Positions 19,442 through 25,357 of a DNA stretch of 28,425 nucleotides are shown here, piece after piece; position 1 is the first letter of the stretch; each line of letters opens with the position of its first letter. Location of the stretch: positions 1 to 28,425 of the IMG/VR virus record IMGVR_UViG_3300023313_000024; one strand, given 5' to 3'. The DNA comes from a virus. Under the pieces are notes generated by a model. It had not been told where the DNA came from and did not search any database. It worked only from the letters and a program-made list of their open reading frames with translations. Position numbers and translations under genes: made by a program.

Positions 19442-20932
19442 TCAATCAAACACGTCAAGAGGGTTATAATCTCTTGAGTGGTTGTTTCTAAGTCCTGTAT
19501 GCATGTCAAGCTGGTCGCGCACAGTGTCACGCTTCGGAACAGGAAAAGCAAAGGTTAATGCAATCGCATCCGCCCAATCAGGCGAATCGCTCATAGTCTT
19601 CTTACTCTGCAATACAAGCTGGTCTTTGTCATTGTGGTCGTATTCTCGTGTAGTGAGTTGACGTTCTAGCAGTGGGTCGTCAGGAATTGAACCATCGTGA
19701 TGAAGCCATTCACGTAATCGCCACCACATTTCAGCAGACTTGTTGCGGAATTTGGTCTTGTCGTCTGCATCACGTCCAAAGTTTACACCGATAACATGAT
19801 AACCAAGTTGAACAAGCCTGTCCGCAATCGGTCCACCTAGCCCTGTCTCGTCTAAAAATGCCACATCAGGGCGGTGTTTATCAAGTGTATTGGATATTAA
19901 TGACACCAGTAGCATAGAATCCCTACTCTTCTCAGCTGGTATTCTGTATGTTTTTTCAGATTTGGCATCCTTACCGCGTCTAAATGATATATAACTATCA
20001 TCCCCGCCACCCCTAGCAACATCAATACCGCAAACAAGGGGGTCATCTCCAAGATACCGCCCTACATCTCGTTTCATTGCATTAAATACAACATCGGACG
20101 GCATGAACTGCATATCTCCTGATTTAGGAAAAACACCGCGCACACGCACACGCACAAAATCAGAATCTTCCCCAAAGTCATCAATCCATGATTGAATCAA
20201 CGCCTTGTTAGGCATCTTCGCGGTTCTGCTATCAATCTGTTTTGTAACCCACCGATGTGATTGCCTGCCGAAACAGTCCCTAAATGTTCCCGTGTTCCTT
20301 GTCGGGTTGCCAAAAGCAAAGTGCATAGGCTCGCCGTCAGTCAAACCCCCCTGCGCAACCTCCCAAATCTTTTCAGGTATGGCAGAGGCTTCATCGAACA
20401 AATACCAAGGTGTTGAATCTGCCGCGTGAAGTCCTGCAAAAGCCTCAGCGTTCTCTTCTCTGCACGTTTGAGCGTCAATCCTCCACGATTCAGGAAATTC
20501 TTTATGACTCATACTCATAGTGTTCATCTCAAACCAGTGTCCTGTGATGCACCGTTTGCGCCATTTTGCAAGCTCTGCCATTGTTTTGGTGCGGAGTTGG
20601 TCGCCTGTGTTCGCCGTTATGACACCTTTAGAGTGTGGTCGGGTACTAGACACCCACAAACCAAGCCACGCAGACAATGCAGATTTACCAATACCATGCC
20701 CTGAACTCACTGCCATTTTAATAGGTTCAACCGCATCAACACCGTTGAAGTTCCTATCCTTAACCAGTTCGCCGATGTCGTTTAGTATTTGAACCTGCCA
20801 CTCATCGGGACCATCAAAACCATATAGTGAACCTTCACCCCATTCAAACGCGAACAACACGAATCCAAGGGGGTCCGAATAGAACCCTCCGACGATTTCA
20901 GCAAGTTTTAACTCTGCATCTGTTACATCCAT
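19442..20932 (-). CDS. terL: Terminase large subunit
   Basis: A 496-residue packaging motor with both domains. ATPase: Walker [15 protein letters not shown] at about 73-86 and Walker B WYLFDEAS at about 172-179, followed by a coupling segment near [11 protein letters not shown]. Nuclease (RNase H fold): [17 protein letters not shown] at about 297-313, [11 protein letters not shown] at about 355-365, and a final [15 protein letters not shown] at about 447-461, supplying the acidic metal ligands. It pumps DNA into the prohead through the portal and cuts concatemers. The start lies inside the end of the small-terminase gene (10-base overlap) with no good ribosome binding site, so translation is probably coupled to the small subunit. 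Confidence 0.96.
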   Translation of the reverse strand: MDVTDAELKLAEIVGGFYSDPLGFVLFAFEWGEGSLYGFDGPDEWQVQILNDIGELVKDRNFNGVDAVEPIKMAVSSGHGIGKSALSAWLGLWVSSTRPHSKGVITANTGDQLRTKTMAELAKWRKRCITGHWFEMNTMSMSHKEFPESWRIDAQTCREENAEAFAGLHAADSTPWYLFDEASAIPEKIWEVAQGGLTDGEPMHFAFGNPTRNTGTFRDCFGRQSHRWVTKQIDSRTAKMPNKALIQSWIDDFGEDSDFVRVRVRGVFPKSGDMQFMPSDVVFNAMKRDVGRYLGDDPLVCGIDVARGGGDDSYISFRRGKDAKSEKTYRIPAEKSRDSMLLVSLISNTLDKHRPDVAFLDETGLGGPIADRLVQLGYHVIGVNFGRDADDKTKFRNKSAEMWWRLREWLHHDGSIPDDPLLERQLTTREYDHNDKDQLVLQSKKTMSDSPDWADAIALTFAFPVPKRDTVRDQLDMHTGLRNNHSRDYNPLDVFD

Positions 20933-21462
20933 GAGGGTTTGTCCACAGCTTCCACAGCTTCCACAGCTTCCACAGCTTCCACAGCTTCCACAGCTTCCAC
21001 AGCTTCCACAGCTTCCACAGCTTCCACAGCTTCCACAGCTTCCACAGCTTCCACAGCTTCACCGCGCGCACGTGCCTTGCCTTTCTTAATGCGTTCTTCA
21101 AGTTCTTTACCGCTTGATAGTATCATATCAACCTTAGCACGGGCGACTGCATCGACTGATACATGCCCCATCAGAATCTTTAAAGCCGTGTTGCTGGCGC
21201 TTATGTTACCTTGTTGACGTGCTATGCGGTGGTTGTCCACCAGTTCAGATAATGCCCACTCGGCATTGATGTTCATATCTCGCATGTTCATTTCGATTAC
21301 TTCGTCAATGGCATCTTTGATAGATTCATCTTTCAGTAGTTTATAACCTTTCTCAGCAGAGAACCCCGCAGCCTCTGCCGCTCGCCGTGCTGAGAAGTCT
21401 TTGAGGTATCCTAAAACGAAAATCATGTGACGCTTGGGCAGTGCTTTAAGTTTACTATACAT
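20923..21462 (-). CDS. terS: Terminase small subunit with (Glu-Ala-Val)13 tail
   Basis: The start chosen is the ATG at 21462 (179 residues); the frame continues to a TTG at 21498, but that codon forms part of a promoter -35 box. The N-terminal part ([38 protein letters not shown]) is the helix-turn-helix DNA-binding domain of small terminases, which recognises the packaging site and recruits the large subunit. A helical oligomerisation region follows. The C-terminus is unusual: 13 exact EAV repeats, then DKPSWM. No ribosome binding site precedes either start. It is the first gene of the late operon and overlaps terL by ten bases. Confidence 0.85.
   Translation of the reverse strand: MYSKLKALPKRHMIFVLGYLKDFSARRAAEAAGFSAEKGYKLLKDESIKDAIDEVIEMNMRDMNINAEWALSELVDNHRIARQQGNISASNTALKILMGHVSVDAVARAKVDMILSSGKELEERIKKGKARARGEAVEAVEAVEAVEAVEAVEAVEAVEAVEAVEAVEAVEAVDKPSWM
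20944..21060 (-). repeat. 9-bp tandem repeat, 13 copies, in terS
   Basis: Thirteen exact copies of cacagcttc (117 bp) encode Glu-Ala-Val repeats at the end of the small terminase. No copy differs from another, which indicates recent expansion or ongoing homogenisation. It stops 12 bases before the terL start codon. Confidence 0.97.
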
Positions 21463-21498
21463 ACGCCACTTATACCGAGGTGTGTTAGAGGATGTCAA
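21462..21498 (-). promoter_or_regulatory. Sigma70-like promoter for the late operon, predicted leaderless start
   Basis: On the minus strand TTGACA (21498-21493) is followed after 18 bases by TATAAG (21474-21469). The expected transcription start, seven bases downstream, falls on the A of the terS ATG at 21462. A second -10-like TATAAT lies at 21507-21502 without a clear -35. Sequence match only; the true late promoter could also be in the repeats upstream. Confidence 0.5.
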
Positions 21499-21660
21499 GC
21501 ATTATAGTGTTTTGCAGTATTCGCATCATTTACGAACACTTATCACCGAAAAAGAGATAAGTCAGTTCCCCTTTTGTTTTTCGCCAATTATTTCCAGCAT
21601 ATTGCAGGTTTTCCCCAAAGTGTTCGTAAATGACGCTAGAAATGTTTTTACATCTTTTAT

Positions 21661-21755
21661 CCCTTATATATCAAGCACTTACGAACGAACACTTGAACGA
21701 ACACATCTAAAAATAAGTGTTCGTCAATAACACCTAAGTGCTTGATATATAAGGG
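21661..21755. repeat. Inverted pair of the 20-bp element, outer left
   Basis: The element AAGTGCTTGATATATAAGGG lies on the minus strand at 21661-21680 and on the plus strand at 21736-21755, pointing away from each other with 55 bases between. These are copies 1 and 2 of four. Confidence 0.9.
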
Positions 21756-21820
21756 CAAAAGACGAACACATATTAGGGGTGATAAGTGTTCGTCTTTTAT
21801 CCCTTATATATCAAGCACTT
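21736..21820. repeat. 85-bp near-perfect palindrome with 16-base loop
   Basis: The left arm joins the 20-bp element (21736-21755) to AAAAGACGAACAC (21757-21769); the right arm is GTGTTCGTCTTTT (21786-21798) followed by the element in reverse (21801-21820). The arms differ only by one spacer base against two. The loop is 21770-21785. It can form a long cruciform or RNA hairpin. Confidence 0.95.
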
Positions 21821-21874
21821 ACATCACTCACACCTGCTCCATTTTCGCAAGTGCTTGATATATAAGGGATAAAA
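21795..21874. repeat. 26-bp perfect inverted repeat, right side of the hub
   Basis: Arms 21795-21820 and 21849-21874 are exact reverse complements, each containing the 20-bp element plus ATAAAA; the spacer is 28 bases. The left arm is shared with the neighbouring 85-bp palindrome, so alternative cruciform pairings compete. Confidence 0.95.
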
Positions 21875-22059
21875 TAACCAATACAAAACGCCAACACTTC
21901 GTCACGTCATCCCTCACCCGATGACTCTAAAAAAGACGAACAGAGAAACGAACACTTTTACGAACACTTATTTTTTAGAACATTCGCGGAATGACGTGAA
22001 AAATGTTGCCCCACGGTTGGACACCTAAACCGTCAAAACAATAGCATTAAAATAAAAGC

Positions 22060-22088
22060 TTGCGTTATGTAATACAATGCATTACAAT
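22060..22088 (+). promoter_or_regulatory. Early promoter with palindromic operator between -35 and -10
   Basis: TTGCGT (22060-22065) and TACAAT (22083-22088) are 17 bases apart. The spacer and edges hold the palindrome GTAATACAATGCATTAC (22069-22085), extended to TGTAAT-N7-ATTACA. A protein bound there would block RNA polymerase. The same arrangement recurs at 24218. It would start the message for the gene at 22134. Confidence 0.7.
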
Positions 22089-22133
22089 TCGGCGTGTAGG
22101 ATGACCGCGTATAGAACCACAGGAGATGAGACT

Positions 22134-22532
22134 ATGAACTATTTACTAACACAGGCAGTGATTGAGCAACTTGGCTATGACGAACTTAATGATGATTGCA
22201 AAGACGAGCTAAAAGACGTTGCTGCCCACGGTGCTACGGGTGATTTCGGTAACTTCATTTATTACAGTGACACAGTTAAGTTTTTTGATGATAACAAGAT
22301 TAAACTACGTGAGCTTTTAAAAGAACAATCGGATGCGTTCGGCATCGCTGGCAGTGCTGCATTTGTGAAGGGGTTTAAATGTTTAAATGATGAGTATTCT
22401 ATTGATGAAGTTACTGAGGTTCTTTTCAATGTATCATGTGACAATGACACAGCTACGCAGGTCAAAAACGCGGTGACGTGGTTCGCACTTGAAACATTGG
22501 CACAGGAGGTTGAAAGTTCAAACGGGGAATAA
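22134..22532 (+). CDS. Conserved phage early protein, function unknown
   Basis: A 132-residue acidic protein, first gene of the early operon. An upstream in-frame ATG at 22077 lies inside the promoter, so the ATG at 22134, eight bases after AGGAG, is used. The sequence has ELKDVAAHGATGDFGNFIYY, then SDTVKFFDDNKIKLRELL, and a C-terminal VKNAVTWFALETLAQEVE. The pattern 'L-x-D-V-x-x-H-G-A...F-I-Y-Y-x-D-T-V' and a final 'N-A-x-T-W-F-A-x-E' resembles a family of small uncharacterised phage proteins. No catalytic motif, membrane segment or DNA-binding motif is evident. Confidence 0.75.
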   Translation: MNYLLTQAVIEQLGYDELNDDCKDELKDVAAHGATGDFGNFIYYSDTVKFFDDNKIKLRELLKEQSDAFGIAGSAAFVKGFKCLNDEYSIDEVTEVLFNVSCDNDTATQVKNAVTWFALETLAQEVESSNGE

Positions 22533-22559
22533 ATCAACAGTTTGTAGAGAGGTAAAATA

Positions 22560-22826
22560 ATGGGAAGAAAATCAATTAGAACAGAACACATAAATGACAG
22601 AACATCATTGTCATTATGTAAAGACGGGTATTGGTTGTATGATAAATCAAGGGGGATGAACTTAGCTATGCACACCCCCACGGAGAAGAGCGCACTGATT
22701 GAAGCACTAGAATATTATCAAAGTAAATTAGCTCTTGTTGAGGCAAGTCATAGGGATTTAATTAAGAAAGTGGAATCGTTTGTGAACACTGTAAGTTCAG
22801 AAGAAGAAAATTGGGAAATGAACTAA
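22560..22826 (+). CDS. Small unrecognised early protein
   Basis: An 88-residue protein with AGAGAGG seven bases before its ATG. The N-terminal half is mixed (TSLSLCKDGYWLYDKSRGMN); the C-terminal half (SALIEALEYYQSKLALVEAS onward) is one long charged helix, probably a coiled coil. It lies 27 bases after the preceding gene and 13 before the next, within the same operon. No family recognised. Confidence 0.65.
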   Translation: MGRKSIRTEHINDRTSLSLCKDGYWLYDKSRGMNLAMHTPTEKSALIEALEYYQSKLALVEASHRDLIKKVESFVNTVSSEEENWEMN

Positions 22827-22839
22827 AGGAGAAGTAAAA

Positions 22840-23331
22840 ATGTCATATACAATCAATATCAGCGGTGTTACAGACTGTGACGGCAAATTTGTGAACAGAA
22901 CCTGGGAGGCACTGAGCAACGACGACGATAATCTTGTTGAATTGGCTGATGAGGTTGTGGATTGGGAAGGCGAAGGCTTAGACGATTCGGGGGTTGAGGC
23001 AATGGCGGCTTTTGTTCGTACTGACGATGTTTTTTATCAGCTAGAAAAAAATCTACAGCCAATGTGCAACTTTGCACATATATTGCAAAACTCTCCGAAC
23101 TGTAGTGAATTACTAGACCTTGCCAAGAATGCGCCAAACGTCTCAATACTTGAAATTGAAGAACTTGATTGCACAGTGATTGCACTCAATGGGTGCGGCA
23201 TGGATTTTAGTGACAGCATTGCGTATACGTATTTGATTGTTGATAAATTCATCCCTAGCGGTTTCGACAACATCACCGAAGCGTATACAATTTCACAAGA
23301 AGCTTTAGCTAAACTTATCAACGCAAGATGA
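22840..23331 (+). CDS. Unrecognised acidic early protein
   Basis: A 163-residue acidic protein with a good ribosome binding site (AAAGGAGAAG before the ATG). It opens with a beta-like MSYTINISGVTDCDGKFVNR, has an acidic helix (DNLVELADEVVDWEGEG), a region with three cysteines (PMCNFAHILQNSPNCSELLD, then a single C in EELDCTVIALNGCG) and a helical end. No known motif. Overlap of its stop with an ATG (ATGA at 23328) suggests coupling to the next gene if that start is used. Confidence 0.65.
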   Translation: MSYTINISGVTDCDGKFVNRTWEALSNDDDNLVELADEVVDWEGEGLDDSGVEAMAAFVRTDDVFYQLEKNLQPMCNFAHILQNSPNCSELLDLAKNAPNVSILEIEELDCTVIALNGCGMDFSDSIAYTYLIVDKFIPSGFDNITEAYTISQEALAKLINAR

Positions 23332-23348
23332 AAAAGGGATGCCACACC

Positions 23349-23654
23349 ATGAAAAAAGCCACCGCGCGAACTAAAGAAGCATTCGGCATCACTGAAACCG
23401 ATGGGAATCGTGTTTGTTTTTATAGGTGTGTTGTCGTAGCCCTTGTGTGCATCTACCAGCCAGTAGTGGCTGTGGCTGATACAAAAGCTGATTGTCTATA
23501 CGAACAGCTTTTTCTGTCATCAGTTGATGAAGCCCGTACCGAATGTAAAGCTAGCATTGAAGAATATGGGGAATTTATCTCCGAAATGCGCCACATTGAC
23601 CCAGCTTACGCCGAGTTTGATACGTATGACCTTGACCCTCGCAATTTCGATTGA
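23349..23654 (+). CDS. Putative exported small protein with signal-like segment
   Basis: A 101-residue protein if started at the ATG at 23349, ten bases after AAGGG; an earlier in-frame ATG at 23328 overlaps the previous stop and would add seven residues. After a long basic N-terminal part comes a hydrophobic run (CVVVALVCIYQPVVAVA) followed by DTKADC, which looks like a signal peptide cleaved after A-V-A. The rest is a small acidic helical domain with cysteines. It could be periplasmic or membrane-anchored; a role in superinfection exclusion or lysis control is possible but not supported by any motif. Confidence 0.55.
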   Translation: MKKATARTKEAFGITETDGNRVCFYRCVVVALVCIYQPVVAVADTKADCLYEQLFLSSVDEARTECKASIEEYGEFISEMRHIDPAYAEFDTYDLDPRNFD

Positions 23655-23670
23655 AAAAGGAGATTCAGAA

Positions 23671-24213
23671 ATGAGCACATCAGTAAAGATTAAAGACATC
23701 GACGGATTAGCAGCATGTTTAGCAGTTACTCCATACAGTGAGCGAAATCAGTGCCGCCAGCAAATAGTCATTGACCCTTCACAAGGGCTTGTAATGGCGA
23801 CACAAGGGGTTGCGTTGGTGGTGTGTAAAGAATGTTTCAAGCCCTTCAAGGGTAAACCTTTTAAGATTGTTTTACGTGGAAATTTTACCAAAGCTCATCA
23901 AGATAGCGAGTGTGACCTAATCATTATAGGCGGGTCAGGACGCTTTAATTTTAAAGATAGGAAAGATATTGAGTTTAATATTGACTACATAGGATTGCCC
24001 AACTGGTGTCATATTATGGACAGTAAGAAAGGTGTTAAAAGTGAATGTGTCATGTTTGACCCTGTACAACTGGCTAGGGTTTCAAGTGCGTTACATCGCC
24101 ATAATATGTATGAATCGTGTGAGATTCAATCTGGCGAGGTGGGCGACCCACTGCGTGTTAAGTTCATTAATCATTTAAATGTTGAGATGGTTTTGATGCC
24201 AATCCGTAAATAG
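23671..24213 (+). CDS. Possible short sliding-clamp-like protein (DnaN C-terminal type)
   Basis: A 180-residue protein. The frame opens upstream at 23524 but the ATG at 23671, preceded by AAGGAGATTCAGAA, is the real start. The C-terminal half follows the pattern of the last part of the bacterial beta clamp: IDYIGLPNWCHIMD ('P-x-W/Y...' loop), VMFDPVQLARVSSALHRHN (helix), a two-strand region PLRVKF, and the ending VEMVLMPIRK, like the clamp's closing 'vvMPmR'. The N-terminal half includes QGLVMATQGVALVVC, similar to the clamp's 'vATDGhrL' strand. At half the usual clamp length (about 366 residues) it would hold only part of a ring subunit. It sits among early genes upstream of the primase-helicase. 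Clamp assignment is moderate. Confidence 0.5.
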   Translation: MSTSVKIKDIDGLAACLAVTPYSERNQCRQQIVIDPSQGLVMATQGVALVVCKECFKPFKGKPFKIVLRGNFTKAHQDSECDLIIIGGSGRFNFKDRKDIEFNIDYIGLPNWCHIMDSKKGVKSECVMFDPVQLARVSSALHRHNMYESCEIQSGEVGDPLRVKFINHLNVEMVLMPIRK

Positions 24214-24217
24214 CCAA

Positions 24218-24246
24218 TTGACATACGTAATACAATGAATTACATT
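24218..24246 (+). promoter_or_regulatory. Second early promoter with the same palindromic operator
   Basis: TTGACA (24218-24223) and TACATT (24241-24246) are 17 bases apart, with GTAATACAATGAATTAC (24227-24243) between and into the -10. It begins five bases after the preceding stop and would drive the small genes from 24272 onward. The -35 is a perfect consensus. Confidence 0.75.
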
Positions 24247-24271
24247 TCGTAACAAGAGAGAGGTGAATAGA

Positions 24272-24433
24272 ATGAGAACATTTTATTTGAACGCTATCAG
24301 AAATTGTGACTGCGAAAGAATCAATGGAGTGTTGCTTAGTGCGGGACGGTGTGCCGCGTTGAACGACGACGATTACTCGCAGGTGGTCGCGGCACTTCGT
24401 GTAAGGTTGAACCGCACTATATGGAGTAACTAA
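24272..24433 (+). CDS. Short unrecognised protein, 53 residues
   Basis: An ATG follows AGAGAGGTG by about six bases, and the frame runs 53 codons to TAA. The product starts MRTFYLNAIRNCDCERINGV and ends VRLNRTIWSN, with a basic C-terminus and three cysteines. It is the first gene after the operator-containing promoter at 24218. No family recognised; the ribosome binding site and promoter make it credible. Confidence 0.55.
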   Translation: MRTFYLNAIRNCDCERINGVLLSAGRCAALNDDDYSQVVAALRVRLNRTIWSN

Positions 24434-24452
24434 AATACAGGAGATTTTTAGA

Positions 24453-24638
24453 ATGCTAAAATTATGGATATACATGGGGACTTCACATTTTCTAGGACTT
24501 ATACTTATAGTAGTGGTTGTCCAAGAAATTTCAACAGGGTTTACTGACTTCTCAGTTGTTAAACTGTTCGCCATTACTGCGTTGATTATCCTTACGCGCA
24601 TCGCCGAGGGTATTGATAAATTGCATGATAAACAGTAA
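24453..24638 (+). CDS. Small membrane protein, two predicted helices
   Basis: A 61-residue protein with ribosome binding site AGGAG before the ATG. Two hydrophobic segments, about 9-25 (TSHFLGLILIVVVVQEI) and 36-51 (VKLFAITALIILTRIA), flank a short loop, and a charged tail follows (EGIDKLHDKQ). Size and topology would fit a holin or a membrane accessory protein, but no lysis enzyme is nearby, so I call it only a membrane protein. Confidence 0.6.
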   Translation: MLKLWIYMGTSHFLGLILIVVVVQEISTGFTDFSVVKLFAITALIILTRIAEGIDKLHDKQ

Positions 24639-24661
24639 TCGCATCATCATTAGAGGGTACA

Positions 24662-24985
24662 ATGGATACACAAGGAAAGAGTAGCGCACTTGCAAAGGTA
24701 ATGGGCTGGGACTTATCAACTTACGGAACAAAACTACCTGAACACATGAGAGAGGAACGCATACAAGTCGCACCTTTTGATGACATGGTCTTAGACCCGT
24801 ACTCCACAGAACCTAATGGGCTTGCACAATTCGCAGCAATTTCATTGAAGTTTCCAGAGGTCTTAAATATGTATTCATGCAAGGTGACGAATAATCCGAG
24901 AAGTCCAATATGGAAAGATGGTAACAAACCAACTCAAGAAAACATGCTTGATGAAATCTTAAAGATGAACGGAATAAAAATATAA
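24662..24985 (+). CDS. Unrecognised protein upstream of hairpin element A
   Basis: A 107-residue soluble protein with GAGGG four bases before ATG. The middle contains APFDDMVLDPYSTEPNGLAQ and the C-terminus a Lys/Asn-rich helix ending LKMNGIKI. No known motif. Its stop codon TAA is part of the TAAC arm that begins hairpin element A, the same relation as the next two genes have to their elements. Confidence 0.6.
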   Translation: MDTQGKSSALAKVMGWDLSTYGTKLPEHMREERIQVAPFDDMVLDPYSTEPNGLAQFAAISLKFPEVLNMYSCKVTNNPRSPIWKDGNKPTQENMLDEILKMNGIKI

Positions 24986-25038
24986 CGGCTTGTATGAGAG
25001 GTGTGCGTTAGCACGTCCTGCTCGATGCTTTGGTTAGG
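24983..25038 (+). repeat. Hairpin element A (attC-like or regulatory RNA)
   Basis: Outer arms TAAC (24983-24986) and GTTA (25033-25036) enclose a 5/4-base internal loop (GGCTT and TTTG); an inner stem starts GTAT (24992-24995) with ATGC (25025-25028), has a bulged G at 25024, continues GAG with CTC, and ends in a GTGC-GTTA-GCAC hairpin. TAAC overlaps the preceding stop codon, and AGGAGG of the next gene follows nine bases after GTTAGG. The architecture matches element B with compensating base changes. Confidence 0.7.
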
Positions 25039-25055
25039 ATTACATAGGAGGCACA

Positions 25056-25280
25056 TTGGAACAAGTAGCAATAGCACTAACGGGCGGCACAGCTATTTGG
25101 CTGACGCAGCAAAAGAATGATTCTTTGAAAAAATACGCTTGTTTATTTGGTCTAGCTGGGCAACCGTTTTGGTTTTATTCAGCTTATTCAACAGAGCAAT
25201 GGGGTATTTTATCACTGACCATATTTTACACATACGCTTGGTGGTTAGGTTTGAGGAATGAATGGCTACGCGCCACTTAA
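25056..25280 (+). CDS. Small membrane protein between two hairpin elements (TTG start)
   Basis: A 74-residue protein starting at TTG, four bases after a perfect AGGAGG. The sequence MEQVAIALTGGTAIWLTQQK, then a YACLFGLAGQPFWFYSAYS hydrophobic segment and a WGILSLTIFYTYAWWLGLRN segment, predicts two membrane helices after a short amphipathic start. Small proteins of this pattern (…GGTAIWL…GQPFWFY…QWGI…W…G) recur in phage genomes and possibly in mobile cassettes; function unknown. The gene is framed on both sides by elements A and B, so it has the layout of an individual cassette. Confidence 0.65.
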   Translation: MEQVAIALTGGTAIWLTQQKNDSLKKYACLFGLAGQPFWFYSAYSTEQWGILSLTIFYTYAWWLGLRNEWLRAT

Positions 25281-25281
25281 T

Positions 25282-25334
25282 CCTAACGGCACAGCGTAAG
25301 AGGCTCGAAGAGTCCTTTTGATGCGATGGTTAGG
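25282..25334 (+). repeat. Hairpin element B (attC-like or regulatory RNA)
   Basis: Arms CCTAAC (25282-25287) and GTTAGG (25329-25334) pair over six bases. After a 6/4-base internal loop (GGCACA and GATG) the inner stem pairs GCGT (25294-25297) with ATGC (25321-25324), has a bulged G at 25320 at the same place as element A, then pairs AAGAGG with CCTTTT and CTC with GAG around a GAA loop. It begins one base after the stop of the membrane-protein gene; AGGAG of the methyltransferase gene follows after 11 bases. Confidence 0.75.
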
Positions 25335-25357
25335 CTGAAACAAATAGGAGATTGATT

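Larger units (their letters stand above)
21531..21969. repeat. Iteron-like ACGAACACTT repeats, both orientations
   Basis: Copies or near-copies of ACGAACACTT lie at about 21531, 21686, 21696, 21762, 21936, 21948 and 21960 on the plus strand, and as AAGTGTTCGT at 21618, 21715 and 21784 on the minus strand. The first and the 21618 copy are extended into an inverted pair (TCATTTACGAACACTT against AAGTGTTCGTAAATGA). Spacing is irregular. Iterons for an initiator protein or operators for a regulator are the two main readings. Confidence 0.7.
21499..22059. other. Gene-free divergent hub: candidate origin and control region
   Basis: About 560 bases without any credible gene separate the minus-strand late operon from the plus-strand early genes. 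It is AT-rich and contains four copies of a 20-bp element in nested inverted repeats, about ten copies of an ACGAACACTT-like element in both orientations, a 9-bp inverted pair (tcacgtcat 21902-21910, atgacgtga 21991-21999), and two similar AATGACG-NNNN-AAATGTT blocks (near 21629 and 21991). Such clustered repeats between divergent operons are typical of replication origins and regulator-binding regions; which of these it is cannot be told from sequence. Confidence 0.6.

Noticed and set aside
20939-21217. Plus-strand (Ser-Thr-Ala)n and shifted minus-strand (Leu-Trp-Lys)n frames
   Set aside because: They are only other-frame readings of the 9-bp repeat in terS.
21661-21868. Calling the 20-bp elements T7-type RNA polymerase promoters outright
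   Set aside because: The resemblance is limited to the AT-rich stretch and final GGG, no copy was seen before other late genes, and no RNA polymerase gene is in the window; kept as a hypothesis only.
21531-21969. Possible CRISPR array
   Set aside because: Repeats occur in both orientations with irregular spacing and shared palindromes; there are no uniform spacers and no cas gene.
22077-22133. Upstream in-frame start for the 22134 gene
   Set aside because: The ATG at 22077 lies inside the promoter spacer, whereas AGGAG precedes the ATG at 22134 at good spacing.
23524-23670. Longer N-terminus for the clamp-like protein
   Set aside because: It overlaps the preceding gene in another frame, and the ATG at 23671 has a clear ribosome binding site.
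24983-25334. Elements A and B as tRNA genes or rho-independent terminators
   Set aside because: They lack cloverleaf arms and conserved T-loop bases, and no T-tract follows either hairpin.
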